DNA of 64,000 nt from Rhodamnia argentea (Eukaryota > Streptophyta > Magnoliopsida > Myrtales > Myrtaceae). The notes beneath the pieces were generated by a model. That model worked only from the letters and a program-made list of their open reading frames with translations, was not told the origin of the DNA and ran no database searches. Numbering within the stretch: the stretch's first letter is position 1; every line of letters starts with the position of its first letter. Below are positions 47,090-57,947 of the stretch, piece by piece. The stretch spans positions 8,348,501 through 8,412,500 of the forward strand of contig NC_063159.1 in the NCBI RefSeq assembly GCF_020921035.1. Direction: 5' to 3'. A program made the position numbers and the translations under genes.

Positions 47090-48400
47090 AAATCTCATAT
47101 TAAATTATCAACTTTTATTTGATTTCTTTTTATGACATATCTTAATTTGAAAGAATTGTCGACTTCTATCGTGTTGAGTTAATAAGTAGTATTATGCTAT
47201 CAATATTTATTTGATCGATTTTCCGCTTACCACCTTTTGTTGAAGTTATTTATCAATACCTTTGATACCAAATTGACTTATCAACTATTTCTTTTCAACT
47301 TACCAACTTTTGTGCAAGTTACAAACCATATACATTCGTTTTATTGATTATAGGTTACTAACTTTTTTATTGATGAATGTATCGATTAGTTTTATATTAT
47401 CAACTCTCATTCGAGGCGCTTATCAACATTTTACCTAATTTAAGTCATGTCCGAATCATGACTCTTAAAGCAAATTACCAACTTATTTTTCAACAAAGTT
47501 ACCAACTCTAATTTGAGTCAATTCATTTAATCGATTTTGAATTACCAACTTTTTCAATAACTTGGCAACTTTCATTATGACTGCCAACTCTTAAGTGTCA
47601 TTACCAATTTTATTTGGGAGTACCCAGTAGCTTTGAATCTCTAGATCTCATTTGAGGCACTTTGTCAACATTGATTTTGATAATCCGAAACGACCAACTT
47701 TTGCAAGTTACCAATTATCGTTAGAGTCAATACTCCTATTCCAATTCATCAACTTTATTTGATTTACTTACTCATCATATTTTCCAAGGATTTGCCAACT
47801 AATTTTAGCTTTCGAAATTGCATTCGAATCACTTACCAACATTTAAAGTGCAACAGATAGTTAATTCCTAATAAATTACCGCTTATTATTAAATTACCAA
47901 CTTTCGTAAGAAAAAAAACTGACTTCATTTGGACCACTTACCATCTGATCAACTACAAAGTACTAAATTTTAAAGAAAAAATTACAAATTTTGTCAACTT
48001 TACTTACCAATTTTTCACATTAAAACTATTGAATCTATTGGAGTTATTTTTCAGATTAAGATTATTTAATTTAGTGTTTGACTATTTCATTGTCGCACAT
48101 AAAAAATTTTTGAAATCTCGGTAGAAAGACATTTCGCTAAGGAAAAAAGCTTTCAAAAGCTGCCCAATATACCTTCTTTTTCCAAATTTTTTTACGAATA
48201 CGTCTTTTTTGGAATTGCTATGAAAAATTTTAAAAATTTATACATTTCTCTAGTTGAATGTGAAATACATCTATGGGTCAAACAATTCCATTTTTTTCTT
48301 TTTTATATCTCTATCTATTTTGGTCGTGCTATATTTACCCATGTAAAAAAATACACCTAAAAGTTTAAGAAATCAATCCTTATCTGAAAATTTTCGAATT
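47090..48400. repeat. AT-rich region with degenerate ACCAACTTTT repeats
   Basis: The first 340 bases are copy B of the GDSL downstream flank. The remainder keeps repeating words such as TTACCAACTTT, ATTTGAGTCA and GGCAACTTTCAT at irregular spacing of about 20-45 bases. It has no gene and no long open frame. The right end adjoins the ECH promoter. Confidence 0.5.
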
Positions 48401-48619
48401 ACTCAAATAGTTAATGTTACGGATAGATCTGGTCACCGATTCCTTACCTTATCCGCCAGTGACGTGGGAAAGTCGACCGGTCGGTCTAGGCACGCACATC
48501 GATGCACGGAATCGGATCGACAAATCATTCATCAGCCCCCCATCTTCCGAACGTCGATTCCCGTCTAGCAGTGACACCCGAAGAGGCATTTCGTCGAACA
48601 CCTTCTGCTCAACGCGGCG

Positions 48620-50504
48620 ATGGGCGATCCCCAACCCTTGATACTCGTCAAGCGCGACCCGGACGGCGTCGCCTCCGTCACGATAAACCGGCCCAAGTCC
48701 CTGAACTCGCTGACCCGGCCGATGATGGTGGACCTCGCCCGGGCATTCCGGAGCCTGGGCGCCGACGAGTCTGTCCGGGCCATCGTGCTGTCCGGGTCGG
48801 GCCGCGCGTTCTGCTCCGGCGTGGACCTCACGGCGGCCGAGGACGTGTTCAAGGGCGACGTCAAGGACGTGGAGACGGATCCCGTCGCTCAGATGGAGCG
48901 TTGCCCGAAGCCGATCATCGGCGCCATCAGCGGGTTCGCGGTGACGGCCGGGTTTGAGATCGCGCTCGCCTGCGACATCTTGGTGGCCGCTAAAGGAGCC
49001 AAGTTTATCGATACTCATGCCAGGTAGTGATTCGTTTCCTTCTCTTCTCTGCATCCTGCATCGGAATTTTTGAGTTTTGTTGTTTTGAGCTGGGACTGGA
49101 AGTGAATGAGGGAGAACGAGTTTGCTTCAGGCAATTCCAAGAGCTTGGATGGGGTTTCTATGGTTCCTCGAGAGACTAATTTCTCGCCGTAGCTTGTCGC
49201 ATCGAAGTTCATGTTGTCGTGGTTTCTATATGAAGTGCCACACTCAAACGCTTAGAATTTTGCTTATGAATAGCTGTCTGTGCGATACAAACGCTCCTGA
49301 TAAGAATCGCGACAATATGAACTTGGGTTCAGCAAGTTATGATGAAAATTTGGTTCCTCAAGGGACGTAGAAGTGCCCCCAAGAGCTTGGACTTCTATTT
49401 TTGTGGCTAACTTTCTGAGTAATTCACAGAAGCTCCTTCATTGTTTGAACTATCCATTGCGCACCGTTGCAGGTTCGGGATCTTCCCTTCGTGGGGTCTC
49501 TCTCAGAAGCTTGCGCGCATCATAGGACCCAATAAAGCTCGCGAAGTTTCTCTTACCGCCATGCCTCTTACTGCCGAGCAGGCTGAGAGATTGGGGTTTG
49601 TAAACCATGTGGTTGAAGAAGGCCAGTTACTGAAGAAGGCGCGAGATATTGCCGAGGCCATCATCAAGAACAACTATGACTTGGTTTTGAGGTACAAGTC
49701 GGTCATAAACGATGGCTTCAAGCTGGACCTAGGCCATGCGCTTGCATTAGAGAAGGTAATCACTATCTCTTAGTTTCCAGCATATCCTTGGATCCTTTAA
49801 TTCTATGATGCATCTTTTGTGCGTCTCAAGTCCATTAGGCTGTTTTGTTGGAGACATACTATTTAAGAAAGAGCCGCTCTTGAGTTCTATTGGTCTGTGG
49901 AAATTGCAAAACTAGCTAGTAAAACTAGAATGGAGAGGAGATATTTGAAGACTAAGTTGCAAGTAGCCGTAAGTTCATTACATAACCGGCAAATGTGAGC
50001 AATGCTATAGCTCTTGTTACTGTAGTCTGTTGCGCACCTTCTCGAATTTGGTTTTCTGTTCATGCCCTCTTCGTTCAATTGTACTATGTTTTGATGGGTA
50101 CAACTAGGAGCCTTCTTAAATTCTCCATAATGTGCCACACCGAGATCAGAACTCCCAGCGCAGAATCGAGATTCTGCAGTTTGAATGTGCTGCGAAAGGA
50201 AAGAAATAGGAATAAAGAAAGTCGCCAATGCTGGGGCCTGGTGACTAATTCTCCATTGCTGTTTAGGGTGTGTGTGGCAACATTTCTTATCCAACAAGTC
50301 TTGTTTATCTCTCAACTCATCATCGGTGAACTGAACACCCTTTTGCGCACTTCGTGCCTTGAACTTCCTCGCGATCACATGTTTCCGTTGCTTTAACAGG
50401 AAAGGGCCCATGAATATTACAATGGGATGACCAAGGAGCAGTTCAGGAAGATGCAAGAATTCATAGCGGGACGGAGCTCAAAGAAACCTGCTGCCAGATT
50501 GTAG
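48620..50504 (+). CDS. ECHIA: enoyl-CoA hydratase/isomerase, peroxisomal, ECHIA-like
   Basis: Three exons: 48620-49023, 49473-49755 and 50400-50504, phases closing, giving 263 residues. The crotonase fold is clear: VASVTINRPKSLNSL (about 18-32), the oxyanion-hole segments SGSGRAFCSGVDL and ISGFAVTAGFEIALACDILV, then FGIFPSWGLSQKLARIIG and the TAEQAERLGFVNHVV helix. The C-terminus ends AARL; ARL is a canonical plant PTS1 tripeptide, so peroxisome import is expected. It probably hydrates 2-enoyl-CoA in peroxisomal beta-oxidation. Some relatives act on other acyl-CoAs, so the substrate is not certain. The first exon is much more GC-rich than its surroundings. The gene lies downstream of the GDSL gene, as At4g16210 does in Arabidopsis. 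Confidence 0.92.
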
Positions 50505-50944
50505 AGGACACAGCATGCATGCTGTGTAACCTCCCGTTTAGTTTGTACTTTGCAATAAAGTAGCGTAAGATCTGTTGCAATCTCAAAGGCTGCCAGGCGA
50601 GACTCCACCTCGCCGGTGGTCCATCTGGCACAATGTATAATTCCATCCTGCCAGGCAAGGCTCCACCTTGCCAGTGGTCTATCCGGCAGCTTTATAAGCA
50701 ACCAAAATTTCGTTTTCTGAGAGGGCATGGGACCAAGCTGAGGTCGCCGTTGCATTTTGGTCGGACTCCAAATGATGTTATAAATGGAAAAGGCCTTCCC
50801 GTAGAAGGTGGCTGGCCAGCCGGCCGAGGGAGCCGCTTTGAAGAAGTTCTCTGCACTTGCTTCTCTTTTTCATATTAACTGAATTGTTTGTACGAAGAGT
50901 TTGTACATCTGGCCAATCTTGTTTGGAATTTGTAAGATTTGATG
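50505..50944 (+). other. ECH 3' region
   Basis: This is probable 3' UTR (an AATAAAG-like signal near 50552) and following spacer. It contains the paired hairpins described separately. No gene is supported. Confidence 0.5.
50589..50688 (+). repeat. tandem hairpin repeat, two units of 58 bp
   Basis: Two units, at 50589-50630 and 50647-50688, each form a hairpin. In the first, GGCGAG (50596-50601) faces CTCGCC (50609-50614). In the second, GGCAAGG (50654-50660) faces CCTTGCC (50666-50672). Between units the stem changes on both sides, G-C in one and A-T in the other, so pairing is kept. The loop CTCCA is shared. Confidence 0.7.
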
Positions 50945-51330
50945 TAGTGTATTGGAAGCCCTAAAATTTATTGCGATGGTGTAATTAAGTCCTAAAATTT
51001 TCAAAAAATGCAATGGAGTCCTAAAACTTATTACAAATGTGTAATATGGTTTCGAAATTTTTGATAAATGCAATCAAGTCATAAAATGTGTCGAGTTGGC
51101 TCAATCAAATTCTTTCCATTAATTCCATCCAACTCGACAGACAAAAAATGCTAATAAGTTTTAGGATTTGATTACATCAACTTCACAAGTTTTATGACTT
51201 GATTATATTTTTTAAAAGTTTTTTGACTCAATTGCACTTTGATAATAAGTTTTAAGACTTGAATTGTACTTTTTGAAGATTTTAATACTTAATTATAGTT
51301 CGGTGAGAAGTCTCAAGACTCTTTAGTGCA
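50945..51330. repeat. MULE-arm-like repeat with multiple CCTAAAA(C/T)TT words
   Basis: The sequence repeats AAGTCCTAAAA(T/C)TT and GCAAT(G/C)(G/A)AGTC at about 35-60 base spacing, then the inverted form (AAGTTTTA(A/G)GA) towards the right. The right end GCACTTATCTC matches the terminus of the element at 2616-3510. It is probably a relative of that family, but a clean target duplication was not found. Confidence 0.55.
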
Positions 51331-51357
51331 CTTATCTCTTAATTGATCAATTATTAG

Positions 51358-52611
51358 AGGAAAATTTTCAAAAAAGGGCCTTAAGTCCTTTTAGTTTCTC
51401 AAAAAAGGGTTTGAAGTAGACTTTGTTTCAAATGATGGCCCGAAGTGTCTTATTTATTTCAAAGAAGAGCTTAATCAGGGGTATTTTCATCTTTTACTTT
51501 TAAAATTTATTTTTTTATTTTTCTGTTTTTCTTTTCTTTTTCTTTTTCTTATTCCTTTTCTTTTTCCTCTCCCCTCTCTCACCCATCGCCGGCCTCAGCT
51601 TCTCTTCAATGGTGGGCATCAGCTTGCTCTCTCCTCCGGACGTCCCTGAACTGCCCCAAATCAAGAATCGACCCAACGTAGCAAAGACCCGGCAAACGTT
51701 GACAAGAAGCAAGAATCACCCATTTTTGCCCATTTGACCCGAAAAAGCGGCCCATGCCCGCCGGAAAAATCAAGAACCGGGAAGAAAACCACCATGTTCT
51801 GTACTTGGCGAGGAACTCCGAAATGGGGGTAAGAGCAGAGGATTACTGGCATGGTCTTCTTGAAGGACTCCCGATCGGTCTGGCCGTCGAGACCGTGGCG
51901 GTGCACGTACTCGACGCGAGCATTGTGGGAGAGGATGTCAACGAGGACCCGCCTCTGGACCTCGTCGACGGCTGTGACGTCCTCGATGAACTGGAGAGGC
52001 CATCTTATTCTTGTCGTGGAGGTTGTGGTCGGCTGGGAGTTGAGGAGGTAGGAGATGGAAACGAGGGAGGCGTAGAAGGGGTGGATTGGAAGGTGACGTA
52101 AGAGCGGCAGGAGTTGCAGAGGCCGTTGCAGGCGAAGTTGTCGTTGGTGGTGTCGTTGCAGGTGAGCTGCTTGTTGTTGACGTAGACTTACTGAGAGATG
52201 AGGAGGCGAGGTTGGTGGTGGTGGAGGAGGAGGGGAGAGCGTAGAGAGATGGCGTATAAAATGGACTCCTCTGTCGCTCAAAATAGGAATTGGAAGAGTT
52301 GGAGGAGGAGGAGGAAGAAGAAGAAGATGATGATGGGGACGACCTGTAATGGAGGGAGGGGAAAAAAAGGGGAAAGGAAAATGGAAAAGGAAAAACAAAA
52401 GGAAAAGAAAGGAGAAAAAGTAAAGGAAAATGGGAAAAAAAATGAGAAAATGTCAAAAGGCGAAAATATCGCTATTGAGGTCGTTTTTTTTTTTTTTTTA
52501 AACAAAGAGAGCATTTTATGCTCTTTTTTTTTTTTTAATGAAGTCTGCTTCAGACCCTTTTTTGAAAAAAAAAAAAAAAGAGCACTTGAAATCCTTTTTC
52601 GAAATTTTCCT
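51358..52611. mobile_element. Pack-MULE carrying a GH3 gene fragment
   Basis: The ends AGGAAAATTTTCAAAAAAGG and, inverted, AGGAAAATTTCGAAAAAGG continue as inverted arms of at least 100 bp; (C/A)AAAAAAGGGT(T/C)TGAAG(T/C)AGACTT occurs in both. The flanking duplication is ATTATTAG (51350-51357 and 52612-52619). The interior is not transposon sequence but a piece of a host auxin-conjugase gene on the minus strand (separate entry). This arrangement, Mutator-like ends around a captured genomic fragment, defines a Pack-MULE. Confidence 0.85.
51593..52030 (-). pseudogene. captured GH3 (auxin-amido synthetase) gene fragment
   Basis: On the minus strand, 51996-51841 encodes LQFIEDVTAVDEVQ, RRVLVDILSHNARVEY and TDRESFKKTMPVI, matching the start of group II GH3 proteins such as GH3.5. 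At 51652-51593 another frame gives SSGTSGGESKLMPTIEEKLR, the conserved GH3 ATP-binding-region block. Between them about 190 bases look like an intron plus diverged sequence, so the capture was from genomic DNA. The upstream KNK residues of GH3 are in a different frame from LQFIED, so there is at least one frameshift. GH3 enzymes conjugate IAA to amino acids; this fragment lacks most of the protein and cannot act as one. Confidence 0.85.
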
Positions 52612-52823
52612 ATTATTAGAAGTGCGACCACATTGATTCTAGAGATAAACTGCTTTCGGCATGAACACGGTTACTTGACCTTTGATGGAATAAGAATTTA
52701 TAGGTTCTCGAATTTAATAAAAGTGGTCGGGGAATCAAACTCGAATAATTATGATAATTGTGCCTAGCATTATGGTGTTTTTATTCATCTTAATTGAATA
52801 TAAGCCGTCGTAAAATACATAAT

Positions 52824-52909
52824 TAATAATAATAATAATAATAATAATTATTATTATTATTATTATTTATGAAAAAAATATTACATTTATATAAAATTAT
52901 TTATAAATA
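52824..52909 (+). promoter_or_regulatory. PP2C core promoter: AAT/ATT palindrome and TATA box
   Basis: A run of AAT repeats passes directly into ATT repeats (52824-52868), making a perfect inverted repeat able to form one long hairpin or cruciform. About 35 bases downstream is TATAAATA (52902-52909). The PP2C start codon lies at 53143, so a leader of about 200 bases is expected, with a CT-rich stretch near 52960-53000. Confidence 0.6.
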
Positions 52910-53142
52910 CGAAACACATTGAAAGCGACGCACGCGCTGACATATACATACACGCTCGCCATCTCTCTCTCGCTCTCTCTCTCCTGCTCCTCTCCCACCC
53001 GACACTCCCATCGCTGAGCCTCCGAGCCCTGGAAAAATCCCCGATCTCGGAGATCGCCCAGGACAACGACGAGATCGAGACCTCCGGGTCGGACGGCGGC
53101 GGAAGCATTGGGGCTAGGTTTTCTGTCCACGAGCGATGTGGG

Positions 53143-56100
53143 ATGCTCGAGGCCTTGATGAGCCTTCTCTCTTCGTGTTGGAACCCCTTGGGGAGCGATA
53201 ATGCCGCCGGCGACGGCGGCGGCGGCAGGTTGGGCTCTTTGGGGAGAGAAGGGAAGGACGGGTTGCTCTGGTTCCGGGACCTGGGGAGATGCGCGACCGG
53301 CGATTTCTCCATGGCCGTCGTGCAGGCTAACCAGGTGCTGGAGGATCAGAGCCAGATCGAGTCTGGCGGGTTCGGGACGTTCGTTGGCATTTACGATGGC
53401 CATGGCGGGCCCGATGCTGCTCGATACGTGTGCGATCATCTATTTCGGCACTTTCAAGGTTCGTTTCTTGATGAACTCCGAGGTTAAACGCCTTTGATTG
53501 ATCGGAATGTTTTTGATTAGGCGGGCGACCAGCTGATTGAGAATTTTTTAAGTAGTGATTTTCTCATTCATTGGAAGTTCCTTTTCGAAGTAATGCAGAG
53601 ATTTGCGTGCTTGCTGCATTTTTATTGCTCTAATTGTTTGGCTTGTAGGGGTTGGAACACACAGTCATTTTCTTTCTTATCGACTCCATTTGTGTTTCGA
53701 GTTTTAGGGTCCTCATAAGCATACTTTTTTTGAAGTGTTGCATTCCGATTTTTATTTATTTACTTTCTTTAGTTTTGGCTCATATTTTCATTCAATTCAT
53801 GGTGAATTTTGGATTAGCAGACTCATTCGAGTAGGACGTAGCTGGGTCCAATTTTTGAGAGCTTTGCTCGACTTCTGCTTTTGAACTTTCAGAAGCTTGT
53901 ATCAGGATCAGTTAAATGTATCCGGATCTGAATCATCTCTCCTGTGTGAGTGTGCATGTTCTTCATCGTATTAAACTTAGCTATCCCTGTATGATAGCCT
54001 AGTTAAAACTTGAATTGAGAGAAAGACTGGTGGGAGTCGTTATTAATGGGGAGGCATCCATTGCTTTTTTTCTGTATCTTGTATTTTCCCTTTTTTTATG
54101 TAATTGTGCTATTTAAGGAGGGGCCTTCTCATCTTGGCACTCTTAGGCTTTGTGTTGGTGCAGCATTATCAGCTGAAACACAGGGAGTTGTGACATGTGA
54201 CACCATTCAAAGGGCATATCAAGAAACGGAGGAGGGATTTACAGCCCTTGTGTCAGAGTTATGGAGTACTCGGCCGAGTATAGCTTCTTCTGGTTCCTGC
54301 TGTCTAGTTGGAGTTATATATCAGAGGACCCTTTTTGTAGCAAACCTTGGAGACTCACGGGTAGTATTAGGCAAGAAGGTTGGCAATACTGATGGTATTG
54401 CTGCAATACAGCTATCGGCAGAGCATAATGCAAATATTGAGTCTGTCAGGCAGGAACTTAAAGAGCTACACCCAAATGACCCCCAAATTGTCATCCTCAG
54501 ACATGGAGTTTGGAGAGTGAAAGGCCTCATTCAGGTATTTGTCTCGAGCTCAACAAATTATGCGGTGCTGCTGGCTGATTGGAAATTTTCTCTTTGTTTT
54601 GTTTTAGGTTCTATCTAGCTCCAATTTTCTATTCTGAAGTTGATCTTCTGTCAATTATGGTATGTCAATCTGAATGTAAGCCTGATTTGAAAGATCTTCT
54701 AATTTTTGTAAATGAATTATATCTTTTATGGAGAAACAATGCCTTCTATTCTCTCTTTCTCTACTTAATTAAGCTTCCAAATGGAGGATCTTTTGGACTG
54801 ATTTCCTGTTAACTCCCTCAGTCTTTAAGTAGCACGTGAGCATTGGACTCCACCTTCTTGCACAGTTAAACATGTTGTCTGTAGACATGTGAAGGAATCT
54901 TTTGAACGAGGACTACTGTACATTTTGTTTCTTTTCTTTTTTTTTTAAGTTTTCAGGCTCCATGGTGGTTAGAGCATGAATCTTGTCGCTGTTGCCATCT
55001 TGTTGATTTTTTACTTTTGATGTGGTGAAGACCTGACAAGACCACATGCTTCTAATTATGGGTAGAAAATTTCTTGTCTACTGGAAACTGTGGCACAGAG
55101 TAGATACTCCTTTTCTTGTGACCAATGTCAAACTAGATTATAATTGATTCCGTTTAAATTATGCAATTCATATTTACCCCAAATCGACGATTAAAGTCAG
55201 TTTTTACATGTTTATGCATAATAATAAAAAATTACTATGATGAGTATGTTTGGAATGGTTTATGTATTTGTATTGAGGATTGAAGGTGGTTCAGATTATT
55301 GAGTACTGTTTTTCCAATAGCTGACAAATGGTAGTTATGTTACATGGTCTGTGAATGTTATAGCTTAAAAGAAGCTGAAGATGCTAGTTAGTTTTTTATA
55401 GGAAAATATTGTGGAGAAACTTGCTAGTTAGTCACAGAGGGGAAACTTGATTTCACCTTCTATAGTGATAAGTGAAAATCTTGTGGGATCACAGCCATCT
55501 GCTTCAAAAGCTTAAAACTGTTAGATAAATGTGTCCTTTAATAGTTAAATATTCCAGCAATAAGATCATTTCAGCCATGGAGTTTATGGACAACTTGATA
55601 TTGATGTCATTGGTTGCCTTTTGCTGTTGATGTCATCTTTTGAATAAAATTAACAGATTTGACATCTGATCATGCTCCTAAATGCACTTGATGCAGGTTT
55701 CTAGGTCTATTGGTGATGTATACCTGAAGCATGCACGGTTCAACATGGAACCCCTTAATCCGAAATTCAGACTTCCTCAGCCTTTGAATATGCCTATTTT
55801 AACTGCCAATCCAGCTATTATCTCTCACCCTATTCATCCAAATGATTCTTTTCTTATTTTTGCATCTGATGGCCTATGGGAACATTTGACTAATGAGAAA
55901 GCCGTAGAGATTGTCAACAGCCATCCTCGGGCGGTAAGATTTTCTATGCAGAACTTTCATGGCCATTTTTTTTCTTCTGCGGAGATTTAACATTTGTTAT
56001 GACAGTTTTTGCATGAGCATTGAGATTTAACATTTTACATTACTAGGCATTCTGATGCAGTCTATCTTTATTTTTCTCTGTGAAGTGTTGGAAAATAAAT

Positions 56101-56385
56101 TAGCTCTGTTGGCACTCTGAACTGACTTATCTTCCTTAGCATTTATGGGCAAGTTTCTGTTTTTTTTTTCAGGGAAGTGCCAAAAGGTTAATTAAGGCTG
56201 CTCTCCAAGAAGCTGCACGAAAGCGAGAAATGCGTTATTCAGATCTTCGCAAAATCGACAAGAAGGTTCGGCGGCATTTTCATGATGATATAACAGTCAT
56301 TATTTTGTTCTTGAACCATGATTTGATATCCAGAGGCTCTGTGCTTGATTCACCAATCTCTATTCGAAGTGCACTAGAACACTGA
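53143..56385 (+). CDS. protein phosphatase 2C, clade D
   Basis: Four exons: 53143-53458, 54164-54534, 55697-55933 and 56173-56385, phases closing, giving 378 residues, normal for clade D. The short hydrophobic start [16 protein letters not shown] precedes the catalytic domain. Metal-binding aspartates are in IYDGHGGPD, the [15 protein letters not shown] block and HFHDDITV. Other clade marks are [24 protein letters not shown]-like [24 protein letters not shown] and [16 protein letters not shown]. The C-terminus is RSALEH. Clade D phosphatases dephosphorylate and inhibit plasma-membrane H+-ATPases and are antagonised by SAUR proteins during acid growth; that role here is family-based inference. 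The exact Arabidopsis orthologue cannot be fixed by eye. Confidence 0.95.
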
Positions 56386-57947
56386 TAGTCAAAATGAATC
56401 CATGTTTCCTTTGACTTTGGCCAAATCCAGCGAATTGCATTTTTATCATCGTCAAGAGGCACGGGAGAGAGCAGCATTTTCAAACTGACGTGCTACTTGA
56501 GCACTATACTAAAAACACCAAGAGCGGATGTAGTTCTCTGATTCTTGTAACGGTTGTAGTAGCTCCAAAATGATTATAAACTTTGTGTTCCTGTGATACC
56601 TTCAATTAAAATACATGAGAAATCGAGTTGATACATTACTGCATTTTGTAATGAAGCTTGGGCACCTCAAGCGCATGTCAGGTTTTTAATTCGATCTTGT
56701 TGATGAGTGTATCCTACTTAGCCAAGTCGGGGTAGAGTTCCGTTCCTTTGCTTTGGCTAGTCTTCCAAACCTCATGTCAACCTTTGCGACCAAAGATGAC
56801 ATTTGCATCTGGAACCCAGATCGTGGTGAGCTTGCATGATTTGCGAGAGGTTCTCGTGTCATGCGCAGCTGAGAGGAAGAATTGCCGTGCCAAGCTCGTG
56901 TGCTCATGTGGTCATTTTTGACACAGCGCGCTAATACAATCTGGGCACAATCATCAAAGTGGAAATTGAACTGTGAGCTGTGGGAACATGGCATGTTTTA
57001 GTGCCCAATAAATTTCTGTTTTGCATCCAATCACCACGGCAAATGGAATATTGCAGACTACATTCACTCGCATAACCGTAAAAGCATAAGTTTACTATGA
57101 AATACGTTATAAGTCGATCATAGTACCCACTTAACACGTTTAGTCTGCTGGTATACTTGCTTCAAGGCAAATTTGATATTCCCCAATTTCATTTCTAAAA
57201 CCGGCTCAAGCAAATTTCTGGTATAGAAGATAAAATCACTTCAATCCATTTTCGATTACCCTCCTTTTGTGTGTAAAAGACCGAATCCATTTGATGCTGC
57301 TTTAATGGTCTAGCCATCGCCATTTGTTCTTTTTCTTCTTGTTAGAAGGCATCCAAACACCACAACCATCAAAAGGCTTGGCCATTGAATGTCACATGAC
57401 GAAGGACACCAAGAAATGCTAAGCAGAAGCCGCATCAGTCTCGTCTTTGTGCGTGGTTGTTTGTGTCCGTCTTCGTTGAAGGCTCTAATGGCAGGTCTGT
57501 CTTTTTCCTCTGCCCTGAAGGACAGTAATAAGAGACAATACATGGATTAAATTGCAATGCTGGAAAAGCATGGCAGGTCCAGCTTTGAAAAAATGAAACA
57601 GATGCGAAATGGTATATGCTCAAAGAAGCCTCAAAGGGGCGACAACTCAACAAAACCAGCATTGTTGAATGCTCAAAGAACATGTATCAGTTGAACTTTT
57701 CCGGGAATTCGTGCAACCGTATGCTTAGAATTTTGATATCATCACCCTGATATTAGACATCATAACACCATTGGCAGGGAATTAAATCCCATCCGCAACT
57801 TTGATTTCACATACATGAACCAATACCGAATTCTTTCTTTTAAACCCTAGAAGATAAATTTACGACCATCACATATTGGCTCCAATCAGCATCATTTGTT
57901 TCCATTGCGCAAAGAAAATAAACCGTGAGATTTGCATATTGACTTCT
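56386..57947. other. convergent intergenic region
   Basis: PP2C and the next gene read towards each other here. The first 300 bases are probably PP2C 3' UTR (AATTAAAATACATGAG near 56605), and the last few hundred may be 3' UTR of the PPR-related gene. No other gene is supported; short frames on both strands carry no motif. Confidence 0.5.

Noticed and set aside
47090-48400. ACCAACTTTT-rich stretch as a CRISPR-like or satellite array
   Set aside because: Spacing is irregular, the words are degenerate and there is no conserved unit length; this is a plant nuclear sequence.
51661-52398. 245-residue minus-strand protein
   Set aside because: It is a chance frame through a Pack-MULE with a GH3 fragment and low-complexity proline and serine runs.
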